Assembly (NCBI RefSeq): GCF_014836955.1
Contig: NZ_JACSPV010000050.1
Span: 1 to 32,228, forward strand
DNA: 32,228 nt
Direction: 5' to 3'
Source of the DNA: Bacillus norwichensis
GTDB taxonomy: Bacteria > Bacillota > Bacilli > Bacillales > Bacillaceae_C
Positions 24,417-32,228 of the stretch are shown here, one piece after another (the stretch's first letter is position 1; the number at the start of each line of letters is the position of its first letter). Position numbers and translations under genes: made by a program. The notes beneath the pieces are model-generated. The model saw only the letters and a program-made list of their open reading frames with translations. It was not told where the DNA came from and made no database searches.

Positions 24417-24744
24417 TAAAAAAATTATTATGGTATGACTATGATTTGATTAACCACTGGGTTATGGGGAGAAGATCGAATAAACCCATTATGTTGATCC
24501 ATTCCCAAGTTGAACGTTATAAGCTAATTATTTTGATTGTGAAAATGTAGAATGTACAGATAGGAATGCCCGGAAGTCAAGAGTAGTTAAATTAATATAA
24601 TAAAGTACCTGCGATGCTTTGCGTGAGCTTTATCTCAGCCACTTTATTGGATCATCGACATTTGGAAAATTTAAATTTGTACGCTCGAATAGTTCGGAAT
24701 AATTTTTATTTAAAAAATTAATTAATAAATAGTGGGGGGTTGAA
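24417..24744. other. Intergenic region before the ABC operon
   Basis: 328 bp without a gene. AATAAAGT (24599-24606) and ACTTTATT (24641-24648) form a long-range stem enclosing a small TGAG/CTCA hairpin. A possible promoter is TTGTAC (24677-24682), 17 bp, TAATTT (24700-24705). GTGGGGGG just before ATG 24745 is the ribosome site. Confidence 0.35.
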
Positions 24745-25899
24745 ATGGCATTGAAAACAAAACTGTATTCAATAATCCTGTTTTTAGTGTTCGCCGTATT
24801 CTTAACTGGCTGCGGATCAGATGAAGCTTCTTCAGGAAATGGAGGAGCATCCTCAGATACTATTCGGATAGGCCTTCAGGCACCTATGAGTGGCGATAAT
24901 GCCCAGTACGGAGACGAAATGAAAAATGGAGCGGAGTTGGCGTTTAAAAGTATCAACGACAATGGGGGAATCAACGGCAAGAAACTGGAACTTCTTGTTG
25001 GCGATGATAAAGCAACACCTTCTGAAGCAGTAGCAGTAGTAAATAAGATGGTCATTAATGATAAAGCTAAAGCCATTATCGGAGGCTATAATTCCTCGCC
25101 GACGATCGCATCTCAAGAAGTATCAGGAAAAAACCAGGTTCTCCATGTAAATATGGGAGCAAGTCCAGAACTATCAAAATTATCAAATGATTATCTGTTC
25201 AGAATTATACTTACAGGCTCAGTGTATGTTCCAGCCGTCATGGAATATATGACAGAAGAAAAGAAGGTTAAAAAGGTCGTATCTTTATATGAAAACACGG
25301 ATTACGGCGTGACAATGTATGAGGCGGCGGAGGATTCCGCGGGTTCTCTTGGAATGGAGTTCATTGCAAATGAAACCTACAATCCGGGGGATAAAAATTT
25401 CTCTGCACAGCTTTCCAAGATTAAAAAGTTAAAACCGGATGCAGTGATGATCGTGGGGCTCTATAACGAAGTTGCCCTTATATCACAACAAGCTAAACAA
25501 GCGGGGCTGGATGTTCAATTTTTCTCTCCTGATGACTCCATGTATTCAGAACAGCTTATTTCTTTAGGTGGTGACGCTGTTGAAGGCCATATTTTTGCTT
25601 CGATGCTTAACTTGAATATGGATACGGAAGATATGAATGAATTTAAAAAGCTGGCAAAAGAAAATGACGTGAAAGTAGAAGCTAACACAGCTATAGCATA
25701 CGATGCGGCGATGACTATTGCGAAGGCATTTGAAGAGGGCGGTGATTCGCCGGATAAGGTGAGAGATGCTTACGCAAATACTGATTACAACGGTGTAACA
25801 GGTCCTATTAAGTTTGATAAAAATGGTGACCGGTCCAATAAACCAATGATCATGCAAGTCAAGGGTGGAGAATTCATTGTTATACAAGAACAAGAATAG
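24745..25899 (+). CDS. Liv-type ABC transporter substrate-binding lipoprotein
   Basis: 384 residues with a lipoprotein signal peptide (hydrophobic 8-20, lipobox LTGC with C23), so it is anchored outside the membrane. The mature part is a type I periplasmic-binding fold: IRIGLQAPMSGDNAQYGDEM, GAELAFKSINDNGGINGKKLELL, DDKATPSEAV and the hinge MVINDKAKAIIGGYNS. The family binds branched-chain amino acids, but also amides, urea or aromatic acids. Ligand specificity cannot be set from sequence. It is the first gene of a tight five-gene importer operon and is followed 10 nt later by the LivH-type permease. Confidence 0.92.
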   Translation: MALKTKLYSIILFLVFAVFLTGCGSDEASSGNGGASSDTIRIGLQAPMSGDNAQYGDEMKNGAELAFKSINDNGGINGKKLELLVGDDKATPSEAVAVVNKMVINDKAKAIIGGYNSSPTIASQEVSGKNQVLHVNMGASPELSKLSNDYLFRIILTGSVYVPAVMEYMTEEKKVKKVVSLYENTDYGVTMYEAAEDSAGSLGMEFIANETYNPGDKNFSAQLSKIKKLKPDAVMIVGLYNEVALISQQAKQAGLDVQFFSPDDSMYSEQLISLGGDAVEGHIFASMLNLNMDTEDMNEFKKLAKENDVKVEANTAIAYDAAMTIAKAFEEGGDSPDKVRDAYANTDYNGVTGPIKFDKNGDRSNKPMIMQVKGGEFIVIQEQE

Positions 25900-25909
25900 G
25901 TGATAAGAG

Positions 25910-26776
25910 ATGATTTTAGATCAATTGATTAACGGAATCGTTTTGGGAAGTATCTATGCCTTAATGGCCATTGGCTACACGATGGTCTGGAATGTTCTTC
26001 GTTTCATTAACTTTGCACATGGAGAAGTATACATGGGGGGAGCATTTGTCTCTTTGTACCTTATTATATTAGATGTTCCCATATGGATAGCGTACCTTGG
26101 CGGCGTAGCAGCCGGAGCGCTGATCGGCTACTTTATGGAAAAATTGGTTTACAAGAAAATGAGAAGCGCACCAAAGCTGAATTTGTTGATTGCAGCCATC
26201 GGTATAGCCATATTTTTGCAAAATCTTGCTCAATTAATTTGGGGGGCAAGCCCAGAAAGATTGGCCTCTCCATTTTTGGAAAAAAACATTTCTGTAGGGG
26301 GTATGTTAATCAACCAGCATTATGTCTATATTATCATTGTGACTATCATAGTGATGTTTTCCATGGAGTTGTTCATTAATCGAACAATAATGGGTAAAGC
26401 TGTACAAGCAGCCGCCCAAAATATTAATGCAACAGAATTGATGGGGATTAATGCAAACAAAGTGATTTCAATTACTTTTGCCATTGGTTCCGGTGTTGGA
26501 GCTCTTGCGGGAATTTTGGTAGGACCGGTCTTTTTGGTGTATCCCACAATGGGAGTGTTCGCCGGCTTAAAGGGATTTACAGCTTCAGTTATGGGCGGAA
26601 TGGGTAATATTCCGGGAGCAATGGTGGCAGGTCTGTTATTAGGAATTGTCGAAAGCTTTGCTGCTGGGTTCATTTCTTCAGGTTACAGGGATGCGGTAGC
26701 AATGATTATCCTGCTGGTTATTTTGTTGGCTCGTCCTCAAGGGATTTTCGGCAAAATTGTGCAGGAAAAAGTATAA
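25910..26776 (+). CDS. livH: Liv-type ABC permease, LivH family
   Basis: A 288-residue membrane protein with about 8 hydrophobic segments and the LivH hallmarks: LINGIVLGSIYALMAIGYTM at the N-terminus, LRFINFAHGEVYMGGAF, GKAVQAAAQN(I)NATELMGIN and the C-terminal LGIVESFAAGFISSGYRDAV. It forms the channel with the LivM-type partner encoded 12 nt downstream. The start is ATG 25910 with GGTGATAAGAG just before it, next to the previous stop. Confidence 0.9.
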   Translation: MILDQLINGIVLGSIYALMAIGYTMVWNVLRFINFAHGEVYMGGAFVSLYLIILDVPIWIAYLGGVAAGALIGYFMEKLVYKKMRSAPKLNLLIAAIGIAIFLQNLAQLIWGASPERLASPFLEKNISVGGMLINQHYVYIIIVTIIVMFSMELFINRTIMGKAVQAAAQNINATELMGINANKVISITFAIGSGVGALAGILVGPVFLVYPTMGVFAGLKGFTASVMGGMGNIPGAMVAGLLLGIVESFAAGFISSGYRDAVAMIILLVILLARPQGIFGKIVQEKV

Positions 26777-26788
26777 AGGGGTAGCAGA

Positions 26789-27796
26789 ATGAAAAATATT
26801 AATTTCCGAAAATATGGGATCCTTATTGGAGGAATTTTATTATTTCTATTGCCTCTAGCAATAACGAATCCCTATTTCATGTACGTACTTAACCTGATAT
26901 TAATCTATATTATTCTTGCTTTAGGATTGGATTTAATTGTCGGCTATACCGGACAAGTATCTGTTGGACATGGTGGTTTTTTTGGAATTGGCGCGTATCT
27001 TTCTGCAATTCTCTCAACCAAGCTCGGTTATTCTTTTTGGTTGACACTTCCTCTGTCGATTATCTTTACTGGTTTGATAGGGTTAGTTATCGGTTATATT
27101 GGATTGAAATTGGTTGAGGAATATCTTGTCATGGCTACGCTAGCGTTTGGAACCATTTTATGGCTTGTATTTCTTAATTGGTCAGACATGACCGGCGGAC
27201 CGATGGGAATCGCAGGGATATCGGCCCCTCCGGCAATCGGTGTCGGTTCTTTTAAGCTAACATTTGATCAATATGGTGATTATTTTCCATTATTTTTGGT
27301 CTTTGTCTTCCTCGCAATATTGATTTCCCGATTATTAATGAAATCTGGATTCGGCCGTGCATGCAACGCTATCCGTGATGATGAACTTGCTGCACAAGCC
27401 ATGGGAATACCAGTTTTCAAGACAAAGGTCCTTGTGTTTACTATCTCCACAGCATTTTGTGGAGCAGCCGGGTCATTATACGCCCATTTCATTCATGTGG
27501 TAAGTCCAGAGACTTTTAATTTTGCCATGTCAGTGACAATCCTTACAATGGTCATGATAGGCGGCCAGGGCTCCATAGCGGGGGCAATCATTGGTGCATC
27601 ATTATTGACTGTATTTTCTGAAGCCCTCAGAGCGGCTCCTGAGCTGAGAATGGTAGTTTATGGTTTCTTAATTGTCATAATGATTATGTTTTTTCCAAGA
27701 GGACTTATGGGATTATTCCACTTTTTCAGAAGGAAGATTTCCCGAAGCAACATACGGGTAGACGATGTGGTCAAGAAGGAGGGGGTTAAAGTATGA
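26789..27796 (+). CDS. livM: Liv-type ABC permease, LivM family
   Basis: 335 residues with about 9 membrane segments. The LivM pattern is clear: YIILALGLDLIVGYTGQVSVGHGGFFGIGAYLSAIL, then GFGRACNAIRDDELAAQAMGI (the cytoplasmic coupling loop) and GGQGSIAGAIIGASLL. The short basic tail (FFRRKISRSNIRVDDVVKK) is cytoplasmic. Its stop overlaps the start of the next ATPase gene by 4 nt (ATGA), the usual sign of translational coupling. Confidence 0.92.
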   Translation: MKNINFRKYGILIGGILLFLLPLAITNPYFMYVLNLILIYIILALGLDLIVGYTGQVSVGHGGFFGIGAYLSAILSTKLGYSFWLTLPLSIIFTGLIGLVIGYIGLKLVEEYLVMATLAFGTILWLVFLNWSDMTGGPMGIAGISAPPAIGVGSFKLTFDQYGDYFPLFLVFVFLAILISRLLMKSGFGRACNAIRDDELAAQAMGIPVFKTKVLVFTISTAFCGAAGSLYAHFIHVVSPETFNFAMSVTILTMVMIGGQGSIAGAIIGASLLTVFSEALRAAPELRMVVYGFLIVIMIMFFPRGLMGLFHFFRRKISRSNIRVDDVVKKEGVKV

Positions 27797-28581
27797 ACAA
27801 GACAGACATTGAAAAGATTTTAACAGTGGATAACCTTTCAAAATCATTTGGTGGTGTAAAAGCTGTCAATAACCTCTCCTTCTCGGTAGATAAGGGCCAT
27901 ATTCACGCTGTTATAGGTCCCAACGGAGCCGGAAAGAGTACGCTTTTTAACCTGATTACAGGCGTCATTCCAGCAGATCAGGGAAAGGTTGATTTTTTAA
28001 ATCACAATATCACCTCGTTAAGACCGGATAAAATATCTGAAAAAGGGATTTCTCGTACATTTCAAAACATACGTTTATTTCCGGATATGACCGTATTTAA
28101 GACAGTGTTGATCGGCACCTATCTTTTGACAGGAGGAAAGCTCCTTCCAGCGTTATTTCTATCAAGCAATTTCTGTAAAAAGGAAAGGCTTGCTAGGGAG
28201 ATGGTTGAGGAGATTCTCCAATTTGTTGGATTGTGGGGAGTCCGTGATGAGTATGCCGCCAAGTTGTCGTACGGTAACCAACGTAGGGTAGAAATTGCGA
28301 GGGCTTTGGCAATGAGTCCGCGGCTCCTGTTGCTGGATGAACCAACAGCAGGTATGAATTCGAAAGAGACAAGTGAACTGATGGAGCTATTTTCTTCAGT
28401 GAACAGACAGGGGATTACAATTTTGATCATTGCCCATGATATGCACTTGGTGAATACGCTATCAGATCAAATTACAGTAATCAATTTTGGAAAAAAACTT
28501 GTCGAAGGACCTCCTGCAGAAATCCAGCGCCATCCGGAAGTGCTTGAGGCGTATATGGGAAGGGCTGAGGTGAATGCTTGA
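27793..28581 (+). CDS. livG: Liv-type ABC ATPase, LivG family
   Basis: 262 residues with Walker A GPNGAGKST (about 43-51), ISRTFQNIRLFPDMTV (LivG-type Q-loop region), signature motif LSYGNQRRVEIARAL (LSGGQ variant with YGN) and Walker B LLLLDEPTAGM, followed by the H-loop IIAHDMHLV. It powers the importer. It starts inside the livM stop codon and ends with an 8-nt overlap into the second ATPase gene. Confidence 0.93.
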   Translation: MNKTDIEKILTVDNLSKSFGGVKAVNNLSFSVDKGHIHAVIGPNGAGKSTLFNLITGVIPADQGKVDFLNHNITSLRPDKISEKGISRTFQNIRLFPDMTVFKTVLIGTYLLTGGKLLPALFLSSNFCKKERLAREMVEEILQFVGLWGVRDEYAAKLSYGNQRRVEIARALAMSPRLLLLDEPTAGMNSKETSELMELFSSVNRQGITILIIAHDMHLVNTLSDQITVINFGKKLVEGPPAEIQRHPEVLEAYMGRAEVNA

Positions 28582-29272
28582 AGTAAAGAATATTAGCACA
28601 TTCTATGGGCAAATAAATGCTTTAGATGAAATTAGTTTACATGTGGATGAACGTGAGGCCGTCTCGGTGATTGGTGCGAACGGGGCTGGAAAGAGCACGT
28701 TATTAAAAAGCATCATGAGAGAAATTCGTCCTAAGAGCGGGTCTATCTCATTGTCGGGACAGTCGATTAATAAAGCAAAGACTTTTCAACTTGTAAGCCA
28801 GGGCATGACGCTTGTACCTGAAGGCAGGCAGGTATTTCCATATCTATCTGTATGGGATAACCTTCTGCTCGGCGGATATACGTTATCGAATTCCCAGCGT
28901 ATGCAAAAAGCAGAAGAAGTTTCAGAGCCTTTTCCAATTTTACGGGAGAGAAGAGATCAGATGGCAGGACTATTGTCAGGCGGTGAACAGCAAATGCTGG
29001 CAATCGCACGTGCCATGATGACAAGCCCCAAGATTTTACTGCTGGATGAACCTTCTATGGGCCTATCGCCAAAGTTGGTATATGAAGTATATGAAAAGAT
29101 ATCAGAACTTCACCAACAAGGCACAACCATCCTGCTCGTGGATCAAAATGCAGAAATGGCTATCGATTTCTGTACGCGAGGTTATGTATTAATGGCTGGG
29201 CGATTAGCAGGGGAAGGAACAAAGGCCGAATTAAAGGGCAGTGAATTGGTTCATAGCTCTTATTTGGGATAA
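28574..29272 (+). CDS. livF: Liv-type ABC ATPase, LivF family
   Basis: 232 residues with Walker A GANGAGKST, VPEGRQVFPYLSVWDNLLLG (LivF-type), signature LSGGEQQMLAIARAM, Walker B ILLLDEPSMGL and the D-loop/H-region TTILLVDQNAEMA, where Gln replaces the usual H-loop His as is normal for LivF. It is the heterodimer partner of the LivG-type ATPase. The start ATG 28574 overlaps the previous gene by 8 nt. The deacetylase-like gene starts 33 nt after its stop, without a terminator, so it is probably co-transcribed. Confidence 0.93.
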   Translation: MLEVKNISTFYGQINALDEISLHVDEREAVSVIGANGAGKSTLLKSIMREIRPKSGSISLSGQSINKAKTFQLVSQGMTLVPEGRQVFPYLSVWDNLLLGGYTLSNSQRMQKAEEVSEPFPILRERRDQMAGLLSGGEQQMLAIARAMMTSPKILLLDEPSMGLSPKLVYEVYEKISELHQQGTTILLVDQNAEMAIDFCTRGYVLMAGRLAGEGTKAELKGSELVHSSYLG

Positions 29273-29305
29273 CAAATTGAAATTATAATGCTGGAGGGAT
29301 TATGT

Positions 29306-30448
29306 ATGAAGACCGGTTATATCTATGATGAAAGTTACTTTTGGCATGATACCGGAACGGGAACTTTATTCCTCCCTTCCGGCGGATATTTACAGACAGA
29401 TGTTTTTTCTGAACATCCTGAAACGAAAAGAAGGGTAAATAATCTTTTAGAAAGATGTGGATTAATGAGAGAGCTTCATCATATTCGCCCACGTGCAGCA
29501 ACCTTGGAGGAAATTCAATTTCTTCATACGTCTGAATATATAGAGCAGGTCAAGTATTTAAGTGATACAAATGGCGGAGATGCCGGAGACCATGCAATAG
29601 TTGGAAGAGGTTCCTATGAAATCGCCTTACTATCTACGGGAGGAGCCTTAACCGCTGTAGACAGTGTCATAGAGGGCGAAGTAGATAATGCTTATGCGCT
29701 AACAAGGCCGCCGGGTCATCATGCCGAACCAGCAAAAGGCATCGGGTTCTGTATCTTTAATAACGTTGCCATTGCCGCCAAGTATGCACAAAAAAAATAT
29801 GGATTGAGAAAAATCATGGTGTTGGATTGGGATGTCCACCATGGAAACGGGACTGAAAAAGCCTTCTATGAAGATGATCAAGTGTTGTTCATCTCTATTC
29901 ATGAACATTTAAATTTTCCCAATAACTCGGGTTTTGCAACAGATATAGGGGAGGGGAAAGGCAAAGGTTATAATGTGAATATTCCTTTACCACCAGGCTG
30001 CGGCACCTCGGCCTATTTGCAAACTTTTGAACAAGTCATAAAGCCTTTAGCAGATGAGTTCCAACCGGAATTGATCATTGTTTCTGCTGGACAGGATCCT
30101 GGGATGTTTGATCCTTTAGGGAGGATGAGAGTTTCTGCTGATGGTTTCGGAAAAATGACAGATATAATGAAAGAAATTGCTCAAAAGCATTGTAACGGAA
30201 AACTCGTTTTTTGTCATGAAGGCGGTTATAGTAATGCGTATGTGCCATTTTGTACGTTAAGGATTATAGAAGTATTAAGTGAAAAACAAACTGATGTAAA
30301 AGATCCTTTTGCACCTGGGACTAACGGATATCCTGACAAGGTGTACGAACATGAGCAGGAAGCAATTAATGAAGTAATTAAAGTACAATCGAGATACTGG
30401 CGAAACATACAGGTTACTAAGGTAGGCCAATTAATAAAGAAAGATTAA
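29306..30448 (+). CDS. Histone-deacetylase-fold amidohydrolase (acetylpolyamine-amidohydrolase / class II-like)
   Basis: 380 residues of the arginase/deacetylase fold. The site is intact: tandem His in RPPGHHAEP, zinc ligands in VLDWDVHHGNGT (Asp, His), the third Asp in VSAGQDPGMFDPLGRM, and the substrate-binding GGYSN. Bacterial relatives deacetylate acetylpolyamines, acetoin-related or other small amides, not histones. In this operon it could hydrolyse an amide brought in by the ABC importer or formed by the oxygenases. I set the start at ATG 29306 because GGAGGG (29293-29298) fits it and not ATG 29288. It is followed by an NCS1 permease gene. Confidence 0.88.
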   Translation: MKTGYIYDESYFWHDTGTGTLFLPSGGYLQTDVFSEHPETKRRVNNLLERCGLMRELHHIRPRAATLEEIQFLHTSEYIEQVKYLSDTNGGDAGDHAIVGRGSYEIALLSTGGALTAVDSVIEGEVDNAYALTRPPGHHAEPAKGIGFCIFNNVAIAAKYAQKKYGLRKIMVLDWDVHHGNGTEKAFYEDDQVLFISIHEHLNFPNNSGFATDIGEGKGKGYNVNIPLPPGCGTSAYLQTFEQVIKPLADEFQPELIIVSAGQDPGMFDPLGRMRVSADGFGKMTDIMKEIAQKHCNGKLVFCHEGGYSNAYVPFCTLRIIEVLSEKQTDVKDPFAPGTNGYPDKVYEHEQEAINEVIKVQSRYWRNIQVTKVGQLIKKD

Positions 30449-30547
30449 ACACCTGTGGATAAAGAAGTCACTCAGATTCTTAAATGTTCCTGGGGAAGTT
30501 TCTGTCCCTTGACCTTAATGAATAATAATATTGTTGGGGATGAATAC

Positions 30548-31915
30548 ATGAGTGAAAATAATAATACTCGTTCAATAGAACAAAAGAGTTATGAATATAT
30601 CTCTTTGTCCGAAAGAAAGGGGAAGCCAAAAGAATTATTTTTTACTTGGTTTGCTGCAAGTACAGTTTCTACAACTTTGGTGACAGGAGCCTTAGCTATA
30701 GTAATTGGGTTGAATTTTTGGTGGGCTGGTCTGTCCATTATCTTTGGACATGCTATTGGTGCTGCGATCATGGCTCTTCATTCGGCACAGGGTCCAATGT
30801 TAGGAATCCCACAGTTAATGCAAAGCAGAGCTCAATTTGGCTATTACGGTGTGATATTACCTATGTTAATTGTTTTTATTATGTATTTGGGTTATGGTGC
30901 AACAAATACTGTATTGGTAGGACAAGGGATTGAGGAAACTTTAGGAGTCAATCTTAATTTAACTGTAGTGATCAGTATAATCCCTATGGTACTTCTAGCT
31001 ATCTATGGGCAAGGATTGATTCAAAAGTCAATGAGAATATACACTATTGGCTATTCGGTGATATTCCTGATTTTAACTATACTTGTTATTAGCCAATTAT
31101 CCATGGATCTTTTAAACCAAGGAGGGTTCACCTTTTCACAATTTTTATTAGCAACATCTATATGCGTTACTTGGCAAATTACTTATGGTCCATATGTATC
31201 AGACCATTCCAGATACATGGATCCGAGCTACGCTAAAAAGACTTTTTTTTATTCATATTTAGGGAGCTTCCTTAGTTCAGCTTGGCTAATGCTTTTAGGA
31301 GCTGCAATCGCGACCATGGTTGTTAATGGAAATGTAATGGCACAAATAAAAACTATGGGAGGGCTTGGCTTTTTTATCGTTCTTCTACTGTCTCTTGGAG
31401 TCTTAGTTATTAATTCACTAAATATTTATGGGGCAGGGATTATAGCCTTATCTATTGCTAGTAATTTCATTGAATTTAATACAACAATAAAACTTCGTAT
31501 AGTCACTTCCGTTACAATCGGGATTTTTATTGCTCTTGCTGCTACAGTAGGCGCTGGGAATTTTATGAGTAATTTTCAGTTATACTTAGGATTTATTTTA
31601 TTCTTTATCATACCTTGGAGTGTGATTACTTTAACTGATTTTTATCTACTTAAACACAATGATTTTCATCATGAAGAATTTATAAAAAAGGATGGAGGTT
31701 TTGGCAAAATAAATAAATCTACTTTATTGGCATATCTCTTAACAGTTCTATGCCAAATACCGTTTATTAATACTGAGATATACCAAGGCCCTATTTCAAA
31801 AATTATGAACGGGATGGATTTAGCCTGGATTGTAGGAATTTTTGTCTCTTTCTGTTTATATGTTTCTCTATCAAAAGTTCAAATAAATAAAAAAACATTA
31901 AATAAAGCTGGTTAG
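30548..31915 (+). CDS. NCS1-family permease, copy 2
   Basis: A 455-residue transporter paralogous to the 23049 protein. The same landmarks occur in the same order: KGKPKELFFTWFAASTVSTT near the start, ALHSAQGPMLGIPQLMQSRAQFG, ITYGPYVSDHSRYMD, and FIIPWSVITLTDFYLLKHN near the end, with a matching PFINTEIYQGPISK tail. It should import a nucleobase-like or hydantoin-like solute. The frame is open back to 30455, but GGGGA (30536-30540) points to ATG 30548. It is AT-rich. About 100 nt separate it from the amidohydrolase gene, with no clear terminator, so it may be the last gene of the ABC operon. Confidence 0.88.
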   Translation: MSENNNTRSIEQKSYEYISLSERKGKPKELFFTWFAASTVSTTLVTGALAIVIGLNFWWAGLSIIFGHAIGAAIMALHSAQGPMLGIPQLMQSRAQFGYYGVILPMLIVFIMYLGYGATNTVLVGQGIEETLGVNLNLTVVISIIPMVLLAIYGQGLIQKSMRIYTIGYSVIFLILTILVISQLSMDLLNQGGFTFSQFLLATSICVTWQITYGPYVSDHSRYMDPSYAKKTFFYSYLGSFLSSAWLMLLGAAIATMVVNGNVMAQIKTMGGLGFFIVLLLSLGVLVINSLNIYGAGIIALSIASNFIEFNTTIKLRIVTSVTIGIFIALAATVGAGNFMSNFQLYLGFILFFIIPWSVITLTDFYLLKHNDFHHEEFIKKDGGFGKINKSTLLAYLLTVLCQIPFINTEIYQGPISKIMNGMDLAWIVGIFVSFCLYVSLSKVQINKKTLNKAG

Positions 31916-32111
31916 GTGTAGAGATAAATTAATTTCCGAGAAAGATGCAAATCTTTTAAATTAGTGTTTATAGAAATATATAAGCAATAAGAAATAATAT
32001 AGCTTGCAAAAAATATTGAAGATGTCAGCTGTTGTTCCTATATGATTTTTTAATTGGTAGTTCACAAGGTTTCTTAGACATGGTTTGAACAACTTGCCAC
32101 TTTCTGTCTAT

Positions 32112-32228
32112 GTGAATCGGTTACACTTAGTTGGACAGATTTGTTAAGGTCATATAGACTTGATTCAATCTAGTCAGAGGAGAATCGAGAATGACCAAAA
32201 GGAAAAGAAGAACTTTTTCAAAAGAATT
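32112..32228 (+). mobile_element. Left end of an IS3-like insertion sequence, cut by the window edge
   Basis: The segment starting around TGAATCGGTTACACTTAG, then TTGGACAGATTTG, resembles the left end of IS3-family elements, and a transposase OrfA-like start follows. The exact left boundary is uncertain because the right end lies beyond the window. The 31916-32111 stretch before it shows no gene. Confidence 0.5.
32190..32228 (+). CDS. IS3-family transposase OrfA, first 13 codons
   Basis: ATG 32190 is preceded by GAGGAG at 32176-32181 and begins MTKRKRRTFSKE, the basic opening typical of IS3-family OrfA helix-turn-helix proteins. Only the start is inside the window, so integrity cannot be judged. 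Confidence 0.55.

Noticed and set aside
24599-24648. Leader riboswitch for the ABC operon
   Set aside because: The stem lies upstream of the best promoter candidate (24677-24705), and the enclosed sequence matches no class I know.
29306-30448. AcuC acetoin-utilisation deacetylase
   Set aside because: Although the fold is the same, the sequence pattern (SAGQDPGMFDPLGRM and the long C-terminal tail) looks more like class II / acetylpolyamine-type enzymes, and no acuA or acuB lies beside it.

Overview
The window looks like a chromosome segment of a low-GC Gram-positive bacterium of the Bacillaceae. Shine-Dalgarno sites are strong (GGAGG type), promoters are sigma-A-like, and several proteins closely resemble Bacillus subtilis ones from memory: PbuE, DhaS, and YqkB- and YusW-like proteins. 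No database search was possible, so all family calls are by eye.

Layout. (1) 1-3009: an upstream gene's terminator, a 20-bp-period TTCGCACG repeat array, then a HesB/IscA-like protein, a stand-alone dihydrolipoamide dehydrogenase and formyltetrahydrofolate deformylase (purU). (2) 3290-4611: a purine riboswitch with a guanine-type (C74) aptamer and an ON-type terminator, in front of a PbuE-like purine efflux pump. (3) 4700-5800: a decayed YusW-like lipoprotein gene and non-coding DNA. (4) 5690-8490: catabolic operon 1, flavin reductase - HpaB-family monooxygenase - Rid-family protein. (5) 8522-9862, minus strand: an unusual regulator with a nucleotide-cyclase-like domain and a winged helix. 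(6) 9863-10715: a long leader with a palindrome, an extended -10 promoter, a possible attenuator and hairpins. (7) 10716-15263: operon 2, flavin reductase fused to a GntR/FCD regulator domain - HpaB paralogue - stand-alone FAD synthetase domain - Rid paralogue - DUF1028 protein. (8) 15600-21606: M20-family N-carbamoyl-amino-acid-type hydrolase, APC permease, class III transaminase, aldehyde dehydrogenase. (9) 21631-24416: a more AT-rich Fe-type alcohol dehydrogenase and an NCS1 permease, with inverted repeats at and inside this block. (10) 24745-31915: a Liv-type ABC importer with all five parts, a histone-deacetylase-fold amidohydrolase and a second NCS1 permease. (11) About 32112 to the end: the start of an IS3-like insertion sequence.

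Working together (inference): the gene set fits uptake of a nitrogen-containing compound (two NCS1 permeases, ABC importer, APC permease) and its oxygenation by a duplicated two-component FADH2 monooxygenase with its own FAD-making enzyme. Rid, DUF1028, M20 and deacetylase-type hydrolases would process the opened product, and a transaminase plus aldehyde and alcohol dehydrogenases would dispose of an amino acid or semialdehyde. The logic resembles the Rut pyrimidine pathway (monooxygenase, flavin reductase, Rid protein, amidohydrolase, permease), but the ring-attacking enzyme is HpaB-type rather than RutA-type. The substrate cannot be read from the sequence. The most distinctive items are the reductase-GntR/FCD fusion, the operon-borne FAD synthetase domain, and the structured leader of operon 2.
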